Shown here one piece after another: positions 25,090 through 36,050 of a stretch of 64,000 nt of DNA. The stretch comes from Eonycteris spelaea (lineage: Eukaryota; Chordata; Mammalia; Chiroptera; Pteropodidae). The notes under the pieces are model-generated. The model ran no database searches. It was not told the DNA's origin and worked only from the letters and a program-made list of their open reading frames with translations. The DNA is taken from NCBI GenBank assembly GCA_003508835.1, contig PUFA01000081.1, positions 2,542,001 through 2,606,000 of the forward strand, read 5' to 3'. Both the position numbers and the translations under genes were made by a program. Every line of letters begins with the position of its first letter. Positions within the stretch are counted from its first letter, which is position 1.

Positions 25090-25320
25090 TACTACTTGCT
25101 GTTTTTTGAACAGTTACCATGAACTGGGTGCTAATTCTTTACATAACTACAGTTTCCACTCCTTAAACATTCACAATGTGCCAGGCATGGTGCTAGCTAC
25201 TTTGACAACATTATCTGTTCTTCCTGGCACAACTCCATAAGGGTGGATGCTATCATTGTCTCATTTGTCAGAGGTGGAAATAAAGGCATTGGCATCAAAG
25301 CCACTTGCCCAGGTTCATTC
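25090..25320 (-). repeat. MIR fragment
   Basis: ACAATGTGCCAGGCATGGTG, TTGTCTCATTTGTCAGAGGT and GCCACTTGCCCAGG fit an antisense MIR. Confidence 0.7.
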
Positions 25321-26477
25321 ATACAGCGCCTTGGAGCTGTCTCATCCCAGAGATGCAGCCCAGCTGGCGCCACTCACACACAAGGGGGCCATGCCTGCTG
25401 AAGCTAAGGCTCTGCTCTAAGCCTCAGCTTACAGGCTTGGAGTAAGGGAAGAGCTGGGGGTGTGGGGACTGCAGGGGCTTCATGGCCTCAGTCCTCCATC
25501 CCTTTACCTGAGCCTCCATCAAAATCTGGCCAGCCAAGGTGGTGGAAAGCCTGGCCAATTGGCCTAATCCACTGGCCAGACACTGCTCCTCTTATAGGCA
25601 AGGCTGAGGCGGGGCAAGCCACAGACAGAGGGCTGGTCAGTCCCATTCTGAAACCACTTCCTGGGCAGCCCAGAGGAAGTGAGCCTCCGGAAACACCGCA
25701 GATAGACAGGCCTCTCCCCCAAGCCTAGGCCTTGGAAAGTGCACAGACCACCCCAGAAGAAGTACACTTTCTGCCTTCCAGTCCTCAGAGCCCAGCAACT
25801 CCACTTCCACTGGAGTAGACAATGAGAGGGACTGAAGAGCTGATAGGACCCCCATTGGCCTATTAGCACCTTGGCCCTATGACCACAAGCAGCCCACTTC
25901 CTCCTCTGTGGCAGCAGCCACAAACAGGTGCAGCACAGCTGATATGGCCCCTCCCCTACACGCATATGCCCCCATCTCAATGCCAAGCCCTGGTCAGCCT
26001 GGGGGCCTGGGCCAGGTGGCAGGATAGCTGGTGAATGTCTAGGCAGAGCCCACCTCTCAGTGCGGCCCAGCCCCATGGAGCATCTGTGGTCACAGCCACA
26101 CCTCAAACCTCATTCTCAGTGCCAGACACAGGCTATGACCCTAACCAAGGACATCCCCTTCCTGACCCAGAATGGGCACAGTGTGGTGTGTGTGGGCAGG
26201 CATCTGAATGAAAGGATGACTGGGTGAGCGTCTGTGCACGTTTGAGCGTGTCTGTGGGTGAGTGCATGTGAACACCTGTGTCTGTGTGTGCATGTGTGTT
26301 TGTGCAGGCACTCGTAGGTCTGTGGCCATAGGTGCCAAGTGCAGCCTCAGTTTCTGCATATATATGTATATGCCAGCTAGGTAGGTGATGTTTGAGAGTT
26401 GAAAGGGGGCTAGCTCCAAGGCTAATTAACTGAACTGCTTAAGAACTGAGGCTCAGTGCTGGGAGGGAACGAGCCCC

Positions 26478-26485
26478 TGACGTCA
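26478..26485. promoter_or_regulatory. Full palindromic CRE (TGACGTCA)
   Basis: A perfect 8-bp CREB/ATF palindrome lies in the PRKCD 5' intron, in otherwise CpG-poor sequence. Motif match only; function is not established. Confidence 0.35.
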
Positions 26486-27664
26486 GGTAGCAGAAGAGGC
26501 CCCAGTCAGCTAAGGGCAAATCACCTCCTCCCCACCAGATCTGCAGGTAGGTTGAATAAACAGAAGACCTAGTGGAGACTCTGCTTCTCTTCAGCTTTCA
26601 CTCCCACCCCAGGAGTGAAGGCCCTGCCCTCCTGTACCCCTCTGCCCCAGTTAGGCCCATCTGTCTATTTCACCCCCCAGACCTGTAGGTGCTTGATAGG
26701 CAGTAAGGGCTAGGAGAGAGGGATTTATCAGGCAGGACTCCTGGAGAAAAGATCACCTTTTCCACCTGTCCCCACTGTCACTTCCTAGGTTCCAGGTACC
26801 CTCAGCATCCCCCCAGTGCCTCCCAGAATCCTGCTAACTGGGCTCTGGACACGCAATGGGTAATTCACTGGGCTCTCTTCATTGCAATGGGAGCTGAAGG
26901 AGGCAAGGCTGGTCCCAAAGGAGGGAATTTCTAGCTTTATGAGGGGCCTCAGAGACTGCAGCCTTCCCCAACATTCTAGTGACAGCCCAGCTCACCCTGA
27001 ATCTGGGGGCTGGTGAGGAGGATTTAGAGTCCCTCCTCTGTCCCCAGAGAGGCTGGGGAAATAAGGAAACAGGGGTGTCGAAGAGAGTTCAGTCATGCTA
27101 GGAGCTAGACTTCATTCCATTCCTAGCTTGGTATCCAACCCCTATAGAGCCCAGGGCAAACTTCAGTTTCCCTGTGTGATGATAAGGACAGCCTGCCTGA
27201 GGCAGAAATAAGGAACCAATGAAATGCTTATACATCCATCCTCAGCCCTTAGCTTACGCACCACCTTCTCTAAAACTGACCAGCAAAGTGTCACTACTCC
27301 TCGCCCAAAAACACTATTGGGCACCAGGCCTCTAGGCTCCAAAGCCAAAGGCTTTCCTGGGCCAGAAGCCAGTTCTAGGCCAGGAGCACTCACATGCAGG
27401 GCAAACTGCTGCCCACTCTGAGCACCCAGGCCCCACACCCAGACCAAGGACTCTAGTATTCCATACCCTGCTCCCATTCCAGTATTCCATCCCAGGGTAG
27501 AAGGGGACCAGCTCAAAGCGGAAGGCCACGCTGTGCACTGTCCATCTGTCTAAGAGGACCTAGTCTTACCTGGGCTTCTGGCTCCCTCTTGTCCTTAGTC
27601 CTGGCTCCTGCTGCCACCACCACCACACAACAACCACCAGGAGAAGTAGGTCTGCACCCCTCAC

Positions 27665-27685
27665 CTGGGTCAGTTCCCAGCAGAC
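27665..27685 (-). other. Candidate 21-nt noncoding leader exon of PRKCD
   Basis: On the minus strand a strong pyrimidine tract ending TTCCTGCAG lies directly before GTCTGCTGGGAACTGACCCAG (27685-27665), and GTGAGG follows directly. Both splice sites are close to consensus. Human PRKCD has a noncoding exon between the promoter exon and the ATG exon, so position and strand are plausible. A chance match cannot be excluded. Confidence 0.4.
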
Positions 27686-28804
27686 CTGCAGGAACAAGAA
27701 AAAACAGCTGAGCTGGGAGGCGTCACCAAACAGGCTCTCCTCATCATTCAGCCCCAGCGTGACCAATACAGGCCTGGCTCAGCCTCATCTGACTCTGATA
27801 CTTGAAGCCTCTTTGAACTTGGCTTTCTCCTCTGTGAAATGGGGTATTGGGCCCAACTTTTCCAGGGCACTGGCTAAATATCCACTCCATACTAGGGTTT
27901 GGAACACTGTCTCAGCCCTCAGAGCCTTTCCAGGCTACAGACACAGCAAGGAGGCTGTTCCTAATCCTCCTTCTGCAAGAGGTTGCCCTGTGGGCTTGGG
28001 AAACCTAAGGTACAGTCAAGTACCATCACCTTGTGGCCTAGGGCAATCCCTCTGAGATTCACTTTGTCTCACCCTTAAAATGGGGAGAATACATCTCCTC
28101 AGGTGGTTCCAAGGCTCCAATAATGTGGCATGCTGGCTCCTGTGCTAGACTCATATTAGGAGTGCCAAATGAATAGTGACTTTTTTGTTCCTTATTTTAC
28201 ACTTTCTAGTCGAGGTGATTCTCACATTACTGTTGTACCCATTACATAACTGAAAAAACTGAGGCCAAGAGAGATTTTGGAAGGAATGACAAAGGCAGCA
28301 ATGTGCCCCTGGTGTCCTGGCTGAAAAGTCTGAGTACTTTTTCTGCATGCCTGGCCTCTGCCAAAGGTTCCCCTCCCCAGATGTGAGCCCTTCCTCCAGC
28401 TGAATACCCACATCACCATTCCCTGGAAGCAGAGGCATCCTTAGGCTTTATCTTTTTGTCCATATTTTATTTCTAATTTTAATTTAAACTTCAATTAGCT
28501 GTGCCAGCTAAATGGTGTCAGTGCCCTGCAGTCACAGCTCCAAATCACCTCCCACCACTCCTTCCTCCATCACTGCTGCTGAGACTGGGAGGGGGGTGTC
28601 ATGTGGGATGAACAGAGCTGGATGCTGGTGGGGTTTCTGTCAGCCCTATTCCCTCCCACAGAGCAGTCGGGTCAAGAGGGTGGGAGCGGGGCAACGGACA
28701 GATCTGTGGCAGGAAACTGGGTTGGGGGACTATCTGGGCTTTTATTGGCCCCAACTCCCAGGAGAATGGGGACCATACAGTTGCGGGGAGGTGAATGATC
28801 ACAA

Positions 28805-28990
28805 AATAAGACTTAGCATGTACTGCGCTCTCACTATGGGCCAAGGCTGTGCTAAATGATCTCTGACACAGGACCTCTAGTCCTTACAACTTCTCCATTC
28901 TGCAGATAAGGAAACAGCCTTAGAGAGGCCTAGCTTTGGCCCGTTGCTCTTAACCAGCGCAGTAATTTTTGAGCCCAAATCTTTCCTGGG
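28805..28990 (-). repeat. MIR fragment
   Basis: GCATGTACTGCGCTCTCACT, ATTCTGCAGATAAGGAAACA and CCTGGGTTCAGAG-type sequence fit an antisense MIR. Confidence 0.65.
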
Positions 28991-29467
28991 TTCAGAGCCC
29001 AAGGTCTTGGTCACAATACCACAAACTCCAAGACTTGTCCTCTGATGTCTTGGGGGAGTAGAGGAAGGTGAGAGATGGAGACTTCCATCTTCTCCCCAGG
29101 AGCCAGGGCTGTACTTGAACATGCTGTGTGCACACCGAACCCCGCACAGCCTCACACATGCTCACCCACACACTGGGGCTTTCACCTTCCCTCCCAGCAC
29201 TATGAACCCTGGGTGCAGGCACCACACACCTTGTTTCATTCCCTCCTGCTCCTGATACCCACGCCCAAGCATTCTTGGTTCCATACAATCAGTACTGCCA
29301 GAACACACATACTCACAGTTTCATACAGTCAGACTGTGAGTCTCCCACCAGTCATAGGCCCATACCACCAGACTCACCCCAGGCCCAGTCCTATCACACA
29401 GAAGGTCCCTTACACCACCCTACAGCTAGGTACAGCTGTCCAAACACCTCCACAGCACACTACATAT

Positions 29468-29469
<2 letters not shown>

Positions 29470-29524
<55 letters not shown>
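29470..29524. repeat. (CA)n microsatellite
   Basis: About 27 uninterrupted CA units occur in the PRKCD 5' intron; this is the longest dinucleotide run in the window. Confidence 0.97.
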
Positions 29525-29525
<1 letters not shown>

Positions 29526-29529
29526 ACTG

Positions 29530-29543
29530 CTGCCCTCTGCTGG
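29530..29543 (-). promoter_or_regulatory. CTCF-type binding motif
   Basis: On the minus strand this reads CCAGCAGAGGGCAG, a full match to the CTCF core consensus CCASYAGRKGGCRS. It abuts a 55-bp CA repeat, about 1.5 kb downstream of the presumed PRKCD first exon. Motif match only; occupancy is unknown. Confidence 0.5.
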
Positions 29544-30469
29544 CCTGTCCACCACACCCTAACTCAGTCCACATAAGGAACAAGGAAACCCAAGGACCAG
29601 TCCCCTCCCTTGGTGACCAGGTCAGCCTGATGACAGTGGCAGAGGGAGAGGAAGAACAACATGTGAGTGCACACACATACACACTAATAAAGATACACTC
29701 ACATATGAGCCTGGTGGGCTGGCATACTAACACCATGGGCTCCCACAATTAACAGCTTGAATGTACTCATGGCCAGTGGGTCACCATGACACACCCAGTA
29801 TACAACATAGGATCCTCTAGACACACATGGATGTACACGCATGGGCACACAAAAACACACACACACTCCAACACATAGAGGGGAGTGTGATGATAAAGAA
29901 CACACCAAGACATAGCACATACATAGTTGCAAAGGGCACACAGCCTCAGAACACCCAGACAGACATACACACATACACACTGGCAAATCATACATGAGAA
30001 AAAAGAATCACAGGGGCAAGTTCCAGACACAATGACAAACAACACCCAAGCAGACATAGACACAACATACCTACACGCCCCGATACAAGCGACTCATCTC
30101 AAGGAGAGGATCCATGCATAGAGGGTAGCGGCCAGCAAAGGAAGGGACAACCTTCCATTTACGGCAAATCCTTATAATCAGATTTAAGTGGGGGACTCAG
30201 TGGGGAAGTTAGGAAAGTCCGGCAGTTCTGACGGTGGCCACCTCCTGCCTCTTCACCCGGCTCTCCTCCACCGCCACCCCTCACATGGCTGGGACCCCAC
30301 CGGCGTGGCGTTTGGATTGGGAGGGGCCTGGGGCAGAATGGTCCCTGAAGGGTAGGGGGCTCAGAGGAACAGAAGGGCGGGGCGGGAAGGGGGCGGGCAC
30401 TGGAGCCACGCCCAGCCCGGGGACAGATGGAGAGAGATCAAGAGACACCGAGACTGAAAGGAGATAGAG

Positions 30470-31480
30470 CGAGGAAGAGGCGCCGCGCCGGCCGGGCAGG
30501 GACCCAGGGGCGGGAGGCGAGGCCCGGCAGACGGCCTGGACTGGGCCCCGCCGTAGAAAAGTAAAGGCGGCGGGACAGGCTGGGGGCGGCGAGCGTGGGC
30601 CAGGGGCGCGGCTCAGGGAGGACAGGATCTAGGGATCGGCTGGGGGTGGGGCGATGGGGTACGCGGAGGGTGGACAGAGAGGGACTAGAGAGAGATGGAC
30701 GGGGAAACACAGAAGTGGGGACAGATGGACGGACAGAAGGCCCCAGAGATTCGGGAGGGACGGAAGGACGCTTGGAGGAGCTAGGGACACAGGCGGGTAG
30801 AGGGGCCGGGAGCAGACGGACAAGAGGGCCTTGGCTCCTACCGCTGAACGGAGGGGCAGACAGACTGGGGGACCGAGGCACCGGCAGGTCTTGGCGCACG
30901 GCGGGACCTTCGCTGGCGGCAGATCGGTTTTCTCAGTTTCGAAAACGGGAACCGGAGAGGGAAGGGGGGAAGGGAGGGGCAGTGCGCCCTTGGGGTAGCC
31001 CAGATCCCACGTCCGGGCCCGCCTCACTCACCTCTAGGCGCAGGGCCAGGAGCCAGGGGTCGCGGCGGCTGGGGTCCAGCTCCCAGCGCCGGTCCTAAGC
31101 GTGCGCGCAAAGAGGGGTCTGAGGCGTGAGGCGACCAGGATGGGCCTGGCAGCCGGTGAAGTACCGTCCAGGCCTCGGCGCAACGGGTGGGTGCCGGGGG
31201 TCGCTTGAGAGATCCCAGGGACGCAGCCTCCCGCTCCCGCGCCGCAGCACACGGAAGTGCCAGGGGGCGGGGCGGCGCGACCTCACCCAGGTGCCGGCCC
31301 CGACCCCGCCCCCGACTCGGCCCGCCCCTCGAAGGCTCCGCCTCCCCCGCCGGGAGAAGAGGGTCCAGCGTCTCCGCCTCTCTGTGCTGGTCACTCAAGC
31401 GTCTGGACCTCTCCGCCTTCCCCGCACACCTCGCCTCTGCTTCCATTGGCACGCGCACCAGCCCTTAGAAGGGGCCCCAT
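30470..31480 (-). promoter_or_regulatory. PRKCD: CpG-island promoter of PRKCD
   Basis: The block is strongly GC-rich with many CpGs, in contrast to the CpG-poor flanks. GC boxes cluster at about 31263-31330 (GGGGCGGGGC, CCCCGCCCCC, CCGCCCC). No TATA box is evident. The minus-strand donor of the presumed first exon lies within it. Confidence 0.75.
31032..31240 (-). other. PRKCD: Probable PRKCD noncoding first exon (5' end uncertain)
   Basis: A donor GTGAGTGAGG at 31031-31022 on the minus strand follows GC-rich sequence ending GCGCCTAGAG. It lies inside a CpG island about 16 kb upstream of the ATG exon. The upper limit is a guess, set just inside the GC-box cluster at about 31260-31330. No in-frame coding is proposed. 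Confidence 0.55.
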
Positions 31481-31911
31481 TTACAGAGAACACTGAGGCC
31501 AGAGGGCTGGGGGGCGCTAACCCCACCCCCACGCACCCAGCCAGGAGGCGCCGGCGGGGGTTCCCCAGATCCCGGCGCCCACGCCCGGGACTCCCCACTG
31601 GCCAGCTGGCCCGCCTCGACCAGCCTCTCTTTTTCTCTTCCTGTTGGCTCTCCCGAGTGCGGACGCTGCTGGGCTCGGTGCCCGCCGCCAGGCCGGCTGG
31701 TCTCGGCCCTGCCCCTAGAGGAGCTGAGAAGACTCCAGGGCGGGAGGCTCTAGTTGTTCTGCTGCTGCTTGTCAGGCGCTTCTGAGAGCAGTCCGTACCC
31801 CGATCCCCCAAGTTGTCCGCTCTCCTAGCCCTGCTTTCCAGAGCTCTCCCTCACTCTTGGCAGGCGCCTAAACTTCCTTTCCAGACTTGAAACTTGACTG
31901 TCAGGCATAAC

Positions 31912-31944
31912 TCATTCATTCATTCATTCATTCATTCATTCATT
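31912..31944. repeat. (CATT)n tetranucleotide microsatellite
   Basis: About eight perfect copies of CATT occur just beyond the PRKCD CpG island. Confidence 0.95.
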
Positions 31945-33184
31945 GAGTATTCATTCCCTGGGCTGAAGTCTGGGGACCGAGTGGGGCCCATGGAGTCCAT
32001 TCCCCTGCCCCAAAATTCAGAAAGCCAAGCCATTGGCTCTATATTCCAAAGAAATGTCACTTTCTAGAGGCAAAGAAGAGACTTCCAGGTTCCAGGCCTC
32101 CTGGAGGACCCTCTGGAGGGAGTGAAGAGAGTCCAGACAGCTCTTCCTAGCTGAAGTCTAAGGGACGAAAATGGGGGGCAAACCTGAGGAGCATTGAGCT
32201 GACTTTGGGTTTCTCAAGGAGCAGGTGGTGGCAGATGTTACAACGGAATGAGCTCCTGGTGGGATGAATGGGGCGGAGGGGCAGGAGAAGGGAGGAGCTG
32301 GATGGGAGCAGAAGGGCTGTCACATTGTTCAGGTGGGAGGACCCTGGATTGGGTAAGATGGGTAGGTTACAGGGCTTTGTGAGTGGGGCTTGGGTATGTC
32401 TAATGTGACTCCCAGGGATGGAGAACAGAGCAGAGATGTGGATCCAAAATTCTGTTTTCAGTATTGGGGCAGGGGGAAGGGGTAGTGTCTACACTGCAAA
32501 GAGAAAAACTGCAATGACTCTTCTCACTGCACAGAGGGAAGGAGGACCTAGATTGAAAAAGGTTAATGTCCAGGTTACCAGCCCCAATACCTGTGCCCTA
32601 CCCCATTGGGATAGGCTCTTTCCACCAAGCTGGACCACACTGGACAATCGTTTGGGAAACAGGTCTTATGCCTTACTCCTTACAACCAGACCTTTGAACA
32701 TGCCATTTCCTGGGCCAGGATGCCATTTCCCAGCCACGCTCATATCCCTACCTGTCTGGGTTGTGTTCATTTTAATGGCACTCCTCTCTAAGCCCAGCTG
32801 TGAATCCATGGAACTTCCCTAAGCTAAAGGACTGGATTCTGTATGTATTCATTAGTGTATTTTATGTCCTGCTCCCCTTCCCCCCACCACACACACACAC
32901 ACCCCATGACTTCCTTGGAGTGGGAGTGGAGGGAAGAATGAGCAAGGTGAGCTTCAGGTGACCTTTGCCCACCAGAGATCAAGTTTCTTTTCCGGCTCCT
33001 TCCTCCAGGTCCACAGTGGCCAACACAGCCTCTCCCACAATATCAATGCCTGACCCAGTGCCAGGCACCACTGGAGGAAAGGCTGACCCATGGGGAACTC
33101 CAGGTTCAGCCACCAGACCTTTGCTTCCACATGTAGGTTCACCTTGGAAAATGGAAAATAAAAATAATGGCTATCACTGACAGA

Positions 33185-33400
33185 GCTTCCCCAATACCAG
33201 GCCCTGTGCGGGTACTAAATGCGTGTGATCTGTTTGCCCCTCAAGACTCCTTAAGATGAGAGCCACTATTAATGCCACTTTTCATGATGGGTAAACTGAG
33301 TCTCAAAGAAAGGTAAAGCCACTTGATGAAGGGTACACACAGCTAGTAAATGGCAAAGGCAAGATTCAAACTGAGGTCTGCCTGGCTCCAAAGCCCATCC
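33185..33400 (-). repeat. MIR fragment
   Basis: TTTTCATGATGGGTAAACTG, CACACAGCTAGTAAATGGCA and GATTCAAACTGAGGTCTGCC fit an antisense MIR; the MER20-like element follows at once. Confidence 0.75.
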
Positions 33401-33411
33401 ATGTTTTACTT

Positions 33412-33619
33412 CAGAGGTTCTCAACCTTAGCACTGCTGACCTTTGGGCCAGATAATTCTTTGTGTTGTCCCTAACTGTCCTGTGCATTGGAGCATCCCTG
33501 GCCTCTACCCTCTAGATACCAATACCACTCCCTTCCCCAAGTTGTGACAGATAAAAATGTCTCCAGACCCTGCCAAATGTACTGAAGGCCCAATATCACC
33601 CCTTGTTGAGAACTACTGC
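33412..33619 (-). mobile_element. MER20-like hAT-Charlie DNA transposon fossil
   Basis: About 208 bp have matching inverted ends (CAGAGGTTCTCAACC at the left, and the complement CAGTAGTTCTCAACA at the right). The internal sequence resembles the MER20 consensus in reverse, for example GACATTTTTATCTGTCACAA and the ATGCACAGGACAG segment. It is nonautonomous and encodes nothing. Confidence 0.7.
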
Positions 33620-35150
33620 TTTAGGCAGGGCTAGTGTTACAGGAGCAAGGATTTACGTTGAACACTAGGAAGCATTTTCCTGGCCCTCACAATTATGCAG
33701 GCAATGCTGTGGTGAAGGCAGAGGAGGCATGCTGATGGACTTCTCTCCAGAGATAGCCACTGGGATCAGAGGCCCCAGGGAGTCCACGCCAAGCTAAGCT
33801 GCAGCCACTCTGCATGCTGAAACTGCTCCTGGGTGCCATACTGGGTAGGGCAGTGCAGGGTCCAGAGGAGTTTGCCTCCGTTCCCCTACCTGGACCCAAC
33901 CTTAGAAGGGATTGCTGAGGCCTGGGAACTAGGCTATGTCACATGCTAATTGTACGACCCTGAACATGTGACCGCACCTCTCTAATCCTGAATCCTGTTA
34001 AAGAGGCTGATAACAGACCCACCATATCAGAGGTTGAGTAAGGGTTAGCTGAGATGTGTAAAGCCTCAGCAAAGGTGGATAACTGGTGAGGGCTCAGCTC
34101 ACACTGGCTAGGGCTGTCAGGCTTGGAAGAGCCCTCAATAGCCTCTTGTTATATGGGCATAAATATTCAAATGGGGCTGGGACCATAACAGCCACCCGGA
34201 AATGGTACTTACCCTTTTCTCCTCCTCCAGGTTTGCAGCCGAGGAAACGGGTCTATCAGGGTCATCACTGGACAGTGTTCAGATTCTATCCCCAGCATCT
34301 GCTGTTCCTCTGAGGGCTCCCTGGAGGATTTGTCCAGAGAAGGGCCAACCTGACCCTTGTAACCCCTACCCCATCCAGAGGCCATGAACCTGGGGGCATC
34401 CAGAGCTCTCCCCAGGAAGTCAGAGCTCAGCCAAGCAACCTGGGAAAGGCCTGGACCTCCCTCTGTTCCTGAGGCCCATTCAGCTCTAGGCAGGATTGGG
34501 TCCCTCACTTGATCCCTGTGAAGAGTTCATCCTTGTCCTGGCCTCTCTGCCTCTCACCCTCTTTCCATTTGTCCTTCTCTGTATCACCATCCCTGTCTCT
34601 GAAGCTTTGGCTGCCAGCACCATCCCCATCACATCCAGAGCACTGGCCTGGCCAAGGTACAGTGTGTCCATGTTTCTGGAGGAGACCTAGACCAGCAGGA
34701 ATAGTGTGCCTGTGAAACTGCTGGGGATGGCAGGGCCTTGGAGGGACAGAGCAAGCGAAAAGGGCACTTGAGACAGGATCCAACCTGCCGCTCAGGCCAG
34801 CAAGATGGTCATGAGCAGGAATCTCAGCCTTGGGCACTGGGTAGGGGGTAAATAAAGGCAGTGGCCTTGGGGGTCAGTGCCACATGGTAGGGAAGCGCCA
34901 GGGGGTTGCAGGATCCAGGTTCACATCCTGGCTCTGCCCTGGACCTGTGACTTAACTGTGCCTCAGCTTCCTCGTGGAGTTGTTGAGAGGATGAAAGAGA
35001 TCAGCTCATGCAGTACTGGGTGCAAGGCTCATTCTACTTTGGAGTTCATTGCAAAGCAAAGAGTTGGTGAGGCCTGGCTAATTGTCCCCAAGTTCTGTCC
35101 CTGGTACATTTGTGTTTGGGTGAAACTTGAGAAATACTTGGGGTAGACAA

Positions 35151-35219
35151 GCGGGGGGGGGGGGGGGGGGGAAGGGGGAGGGCGGGGGGCGGGGGAGGGG
35201 AGGGCGGGGCGGGGGGGGT
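35151..35219 (+). repeat. Guanine homopolymer and G-rich tract
   Basis: A run of roughly 18 or more G is followed by several further G-runs split by A or C. It has many G-quadruplex-capable blocks on the plus strand. Length may be unreliable in assembly. Confidence 0.9.
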
Positions 35220-35549
35220 GATTTCCTGGAGTGCAGGGCACAGGGCTTTCCTGGGGCTCTCACATGGGATATGCAGCTCCCCTGGACTGACCCAGTCCTA
35301 CACTGACCTCCGCACAGCTCCTGCCCATCTGAGTCCCCTCTTCTCGCTCCCTTACCATCTTGTACGAAAAGGGGGTTGGAGGAGGGGCAGTTTGGGCATT
35401 GGTGTTGTCAGGGGCAGTCACTGAGCAACAGCTATCTCGTAGCACACAAATCTAAAGGAGTCCCCACAAAACATTAACCCCTCTGCTCTGATCTGCCAGG
35501 TCTCACACTAGGTCTGACACCTGGGAACCAAGGGGCTCAGTCACACACA

Positions 35550-36050
35550 GGGCGGAGAGGGCCGCGGGCCTCACAAGCCTGCTCTTCGACTCGCCTTCGC
35601 AAGCTCAGGCTTCCTGCAGAACGTGCAGCTCACAGAATCCAGATCGGTTCGTGGGAAACGGTGGAGGCGGGGCGGAGGGGCCGGGGATTATTAGGACTGA
35701 GCTAAGGGTGGCCCCTAGAGGTAGGGAGGGCGGGAAAGAATTGCCAGCACACCAACGCCCACTGTAGCGCATACGCACGCCCATCTCCCCTCCGTCAGTC
35801 CCCGCGCTCGGACACTCGCAGGCCCGCGGCCCCCCACGCCGCCCGGCCGCACCTTCTTTGCCAGGAGCGGAGGCCCCGCCCAGCGGCGTGACCGAAGCCA
35901 GGCTATAAAAGACACTGCTCTATTCACGGGCCGGGCAGCCACCTGGAGGCTGGCCCGGCTCCGGCACGTGGGCTGGGGCGCCGGGCAGCGCCTTCTCCTC
36001 TCCCTTTCCCGCTGCGGGCTCCATTCGGGAAAGTCAGGGAGACTTGAGCA
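35550..36050 (+). promoter_or_regulatory. CpG-rich block with TATA box, candidate promoter
   Basis: This is a second CpG cluster about 4.5 kb upstream of the PRKCD CpG island. On the plus strand a GC box (CCCCGCCC near 35875) precedes a TATA box (GCTATAAAAG, core 35904-35910), followed by an E-box CACGTG near 35966. The TATA orientation suggests plus-strand transcription, away from PRKCD. It could instead be an alternative PRKCD promoter or an enhancer. No downstream gene is recognised. Confidence 0.45.

Larger units (their letters stand above)
15059..31031 (-). other. PRKCD: PRKCD 5' intron (leader exon to first coding exon)
   Basis: About 16 kb with no coding exon; the human distance from first exon to ATG is of similar size as far as I recall. 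It holds L2 (about 20340-20690 and 23480-24230), MIRs, CA repeats (21647-21673 and 29470-29524), a poly-C tract at 20272-20305, a CRE palindrome, a CTCF-type motif and a possible 21-nt noncoding exon, all listed separately. Confidence 0.7.
31480..35540. other. Intergenic interval between two CpG-rich blocks
   Basis: No gene recognised. It contains a (CATT)n repeat at 31912-31944, a short (CA)n near 32888, an antisense MIR (33185-33400), a MER20-like element (33412-33619), a sense MIR (34890-35040) and a long G-tract (35151-35219). Confidence 0.6.

Noticed and set aside
29075..29752. 225-codon open frame on the plus strand
   Set aside because: It runs through the (CA)n microsatellite and owes its length to the stop-free Thr-His repeat.
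31281..31300. Alternative first-exon donor (CACCTGGGTGAGG on the minus strand)
   Set aside because: It lies within the GC-box cluster, upstream of the better donor at 31031; it may be used, but nothing in the sequence favours it.
31126..31785. 219-codon open frame on the plus strand at the PRKCD CpG island
   Set aside because: CpG-rich DNA has few stop codons; the predicted protein is Arg/Pro-rich without any known domain.
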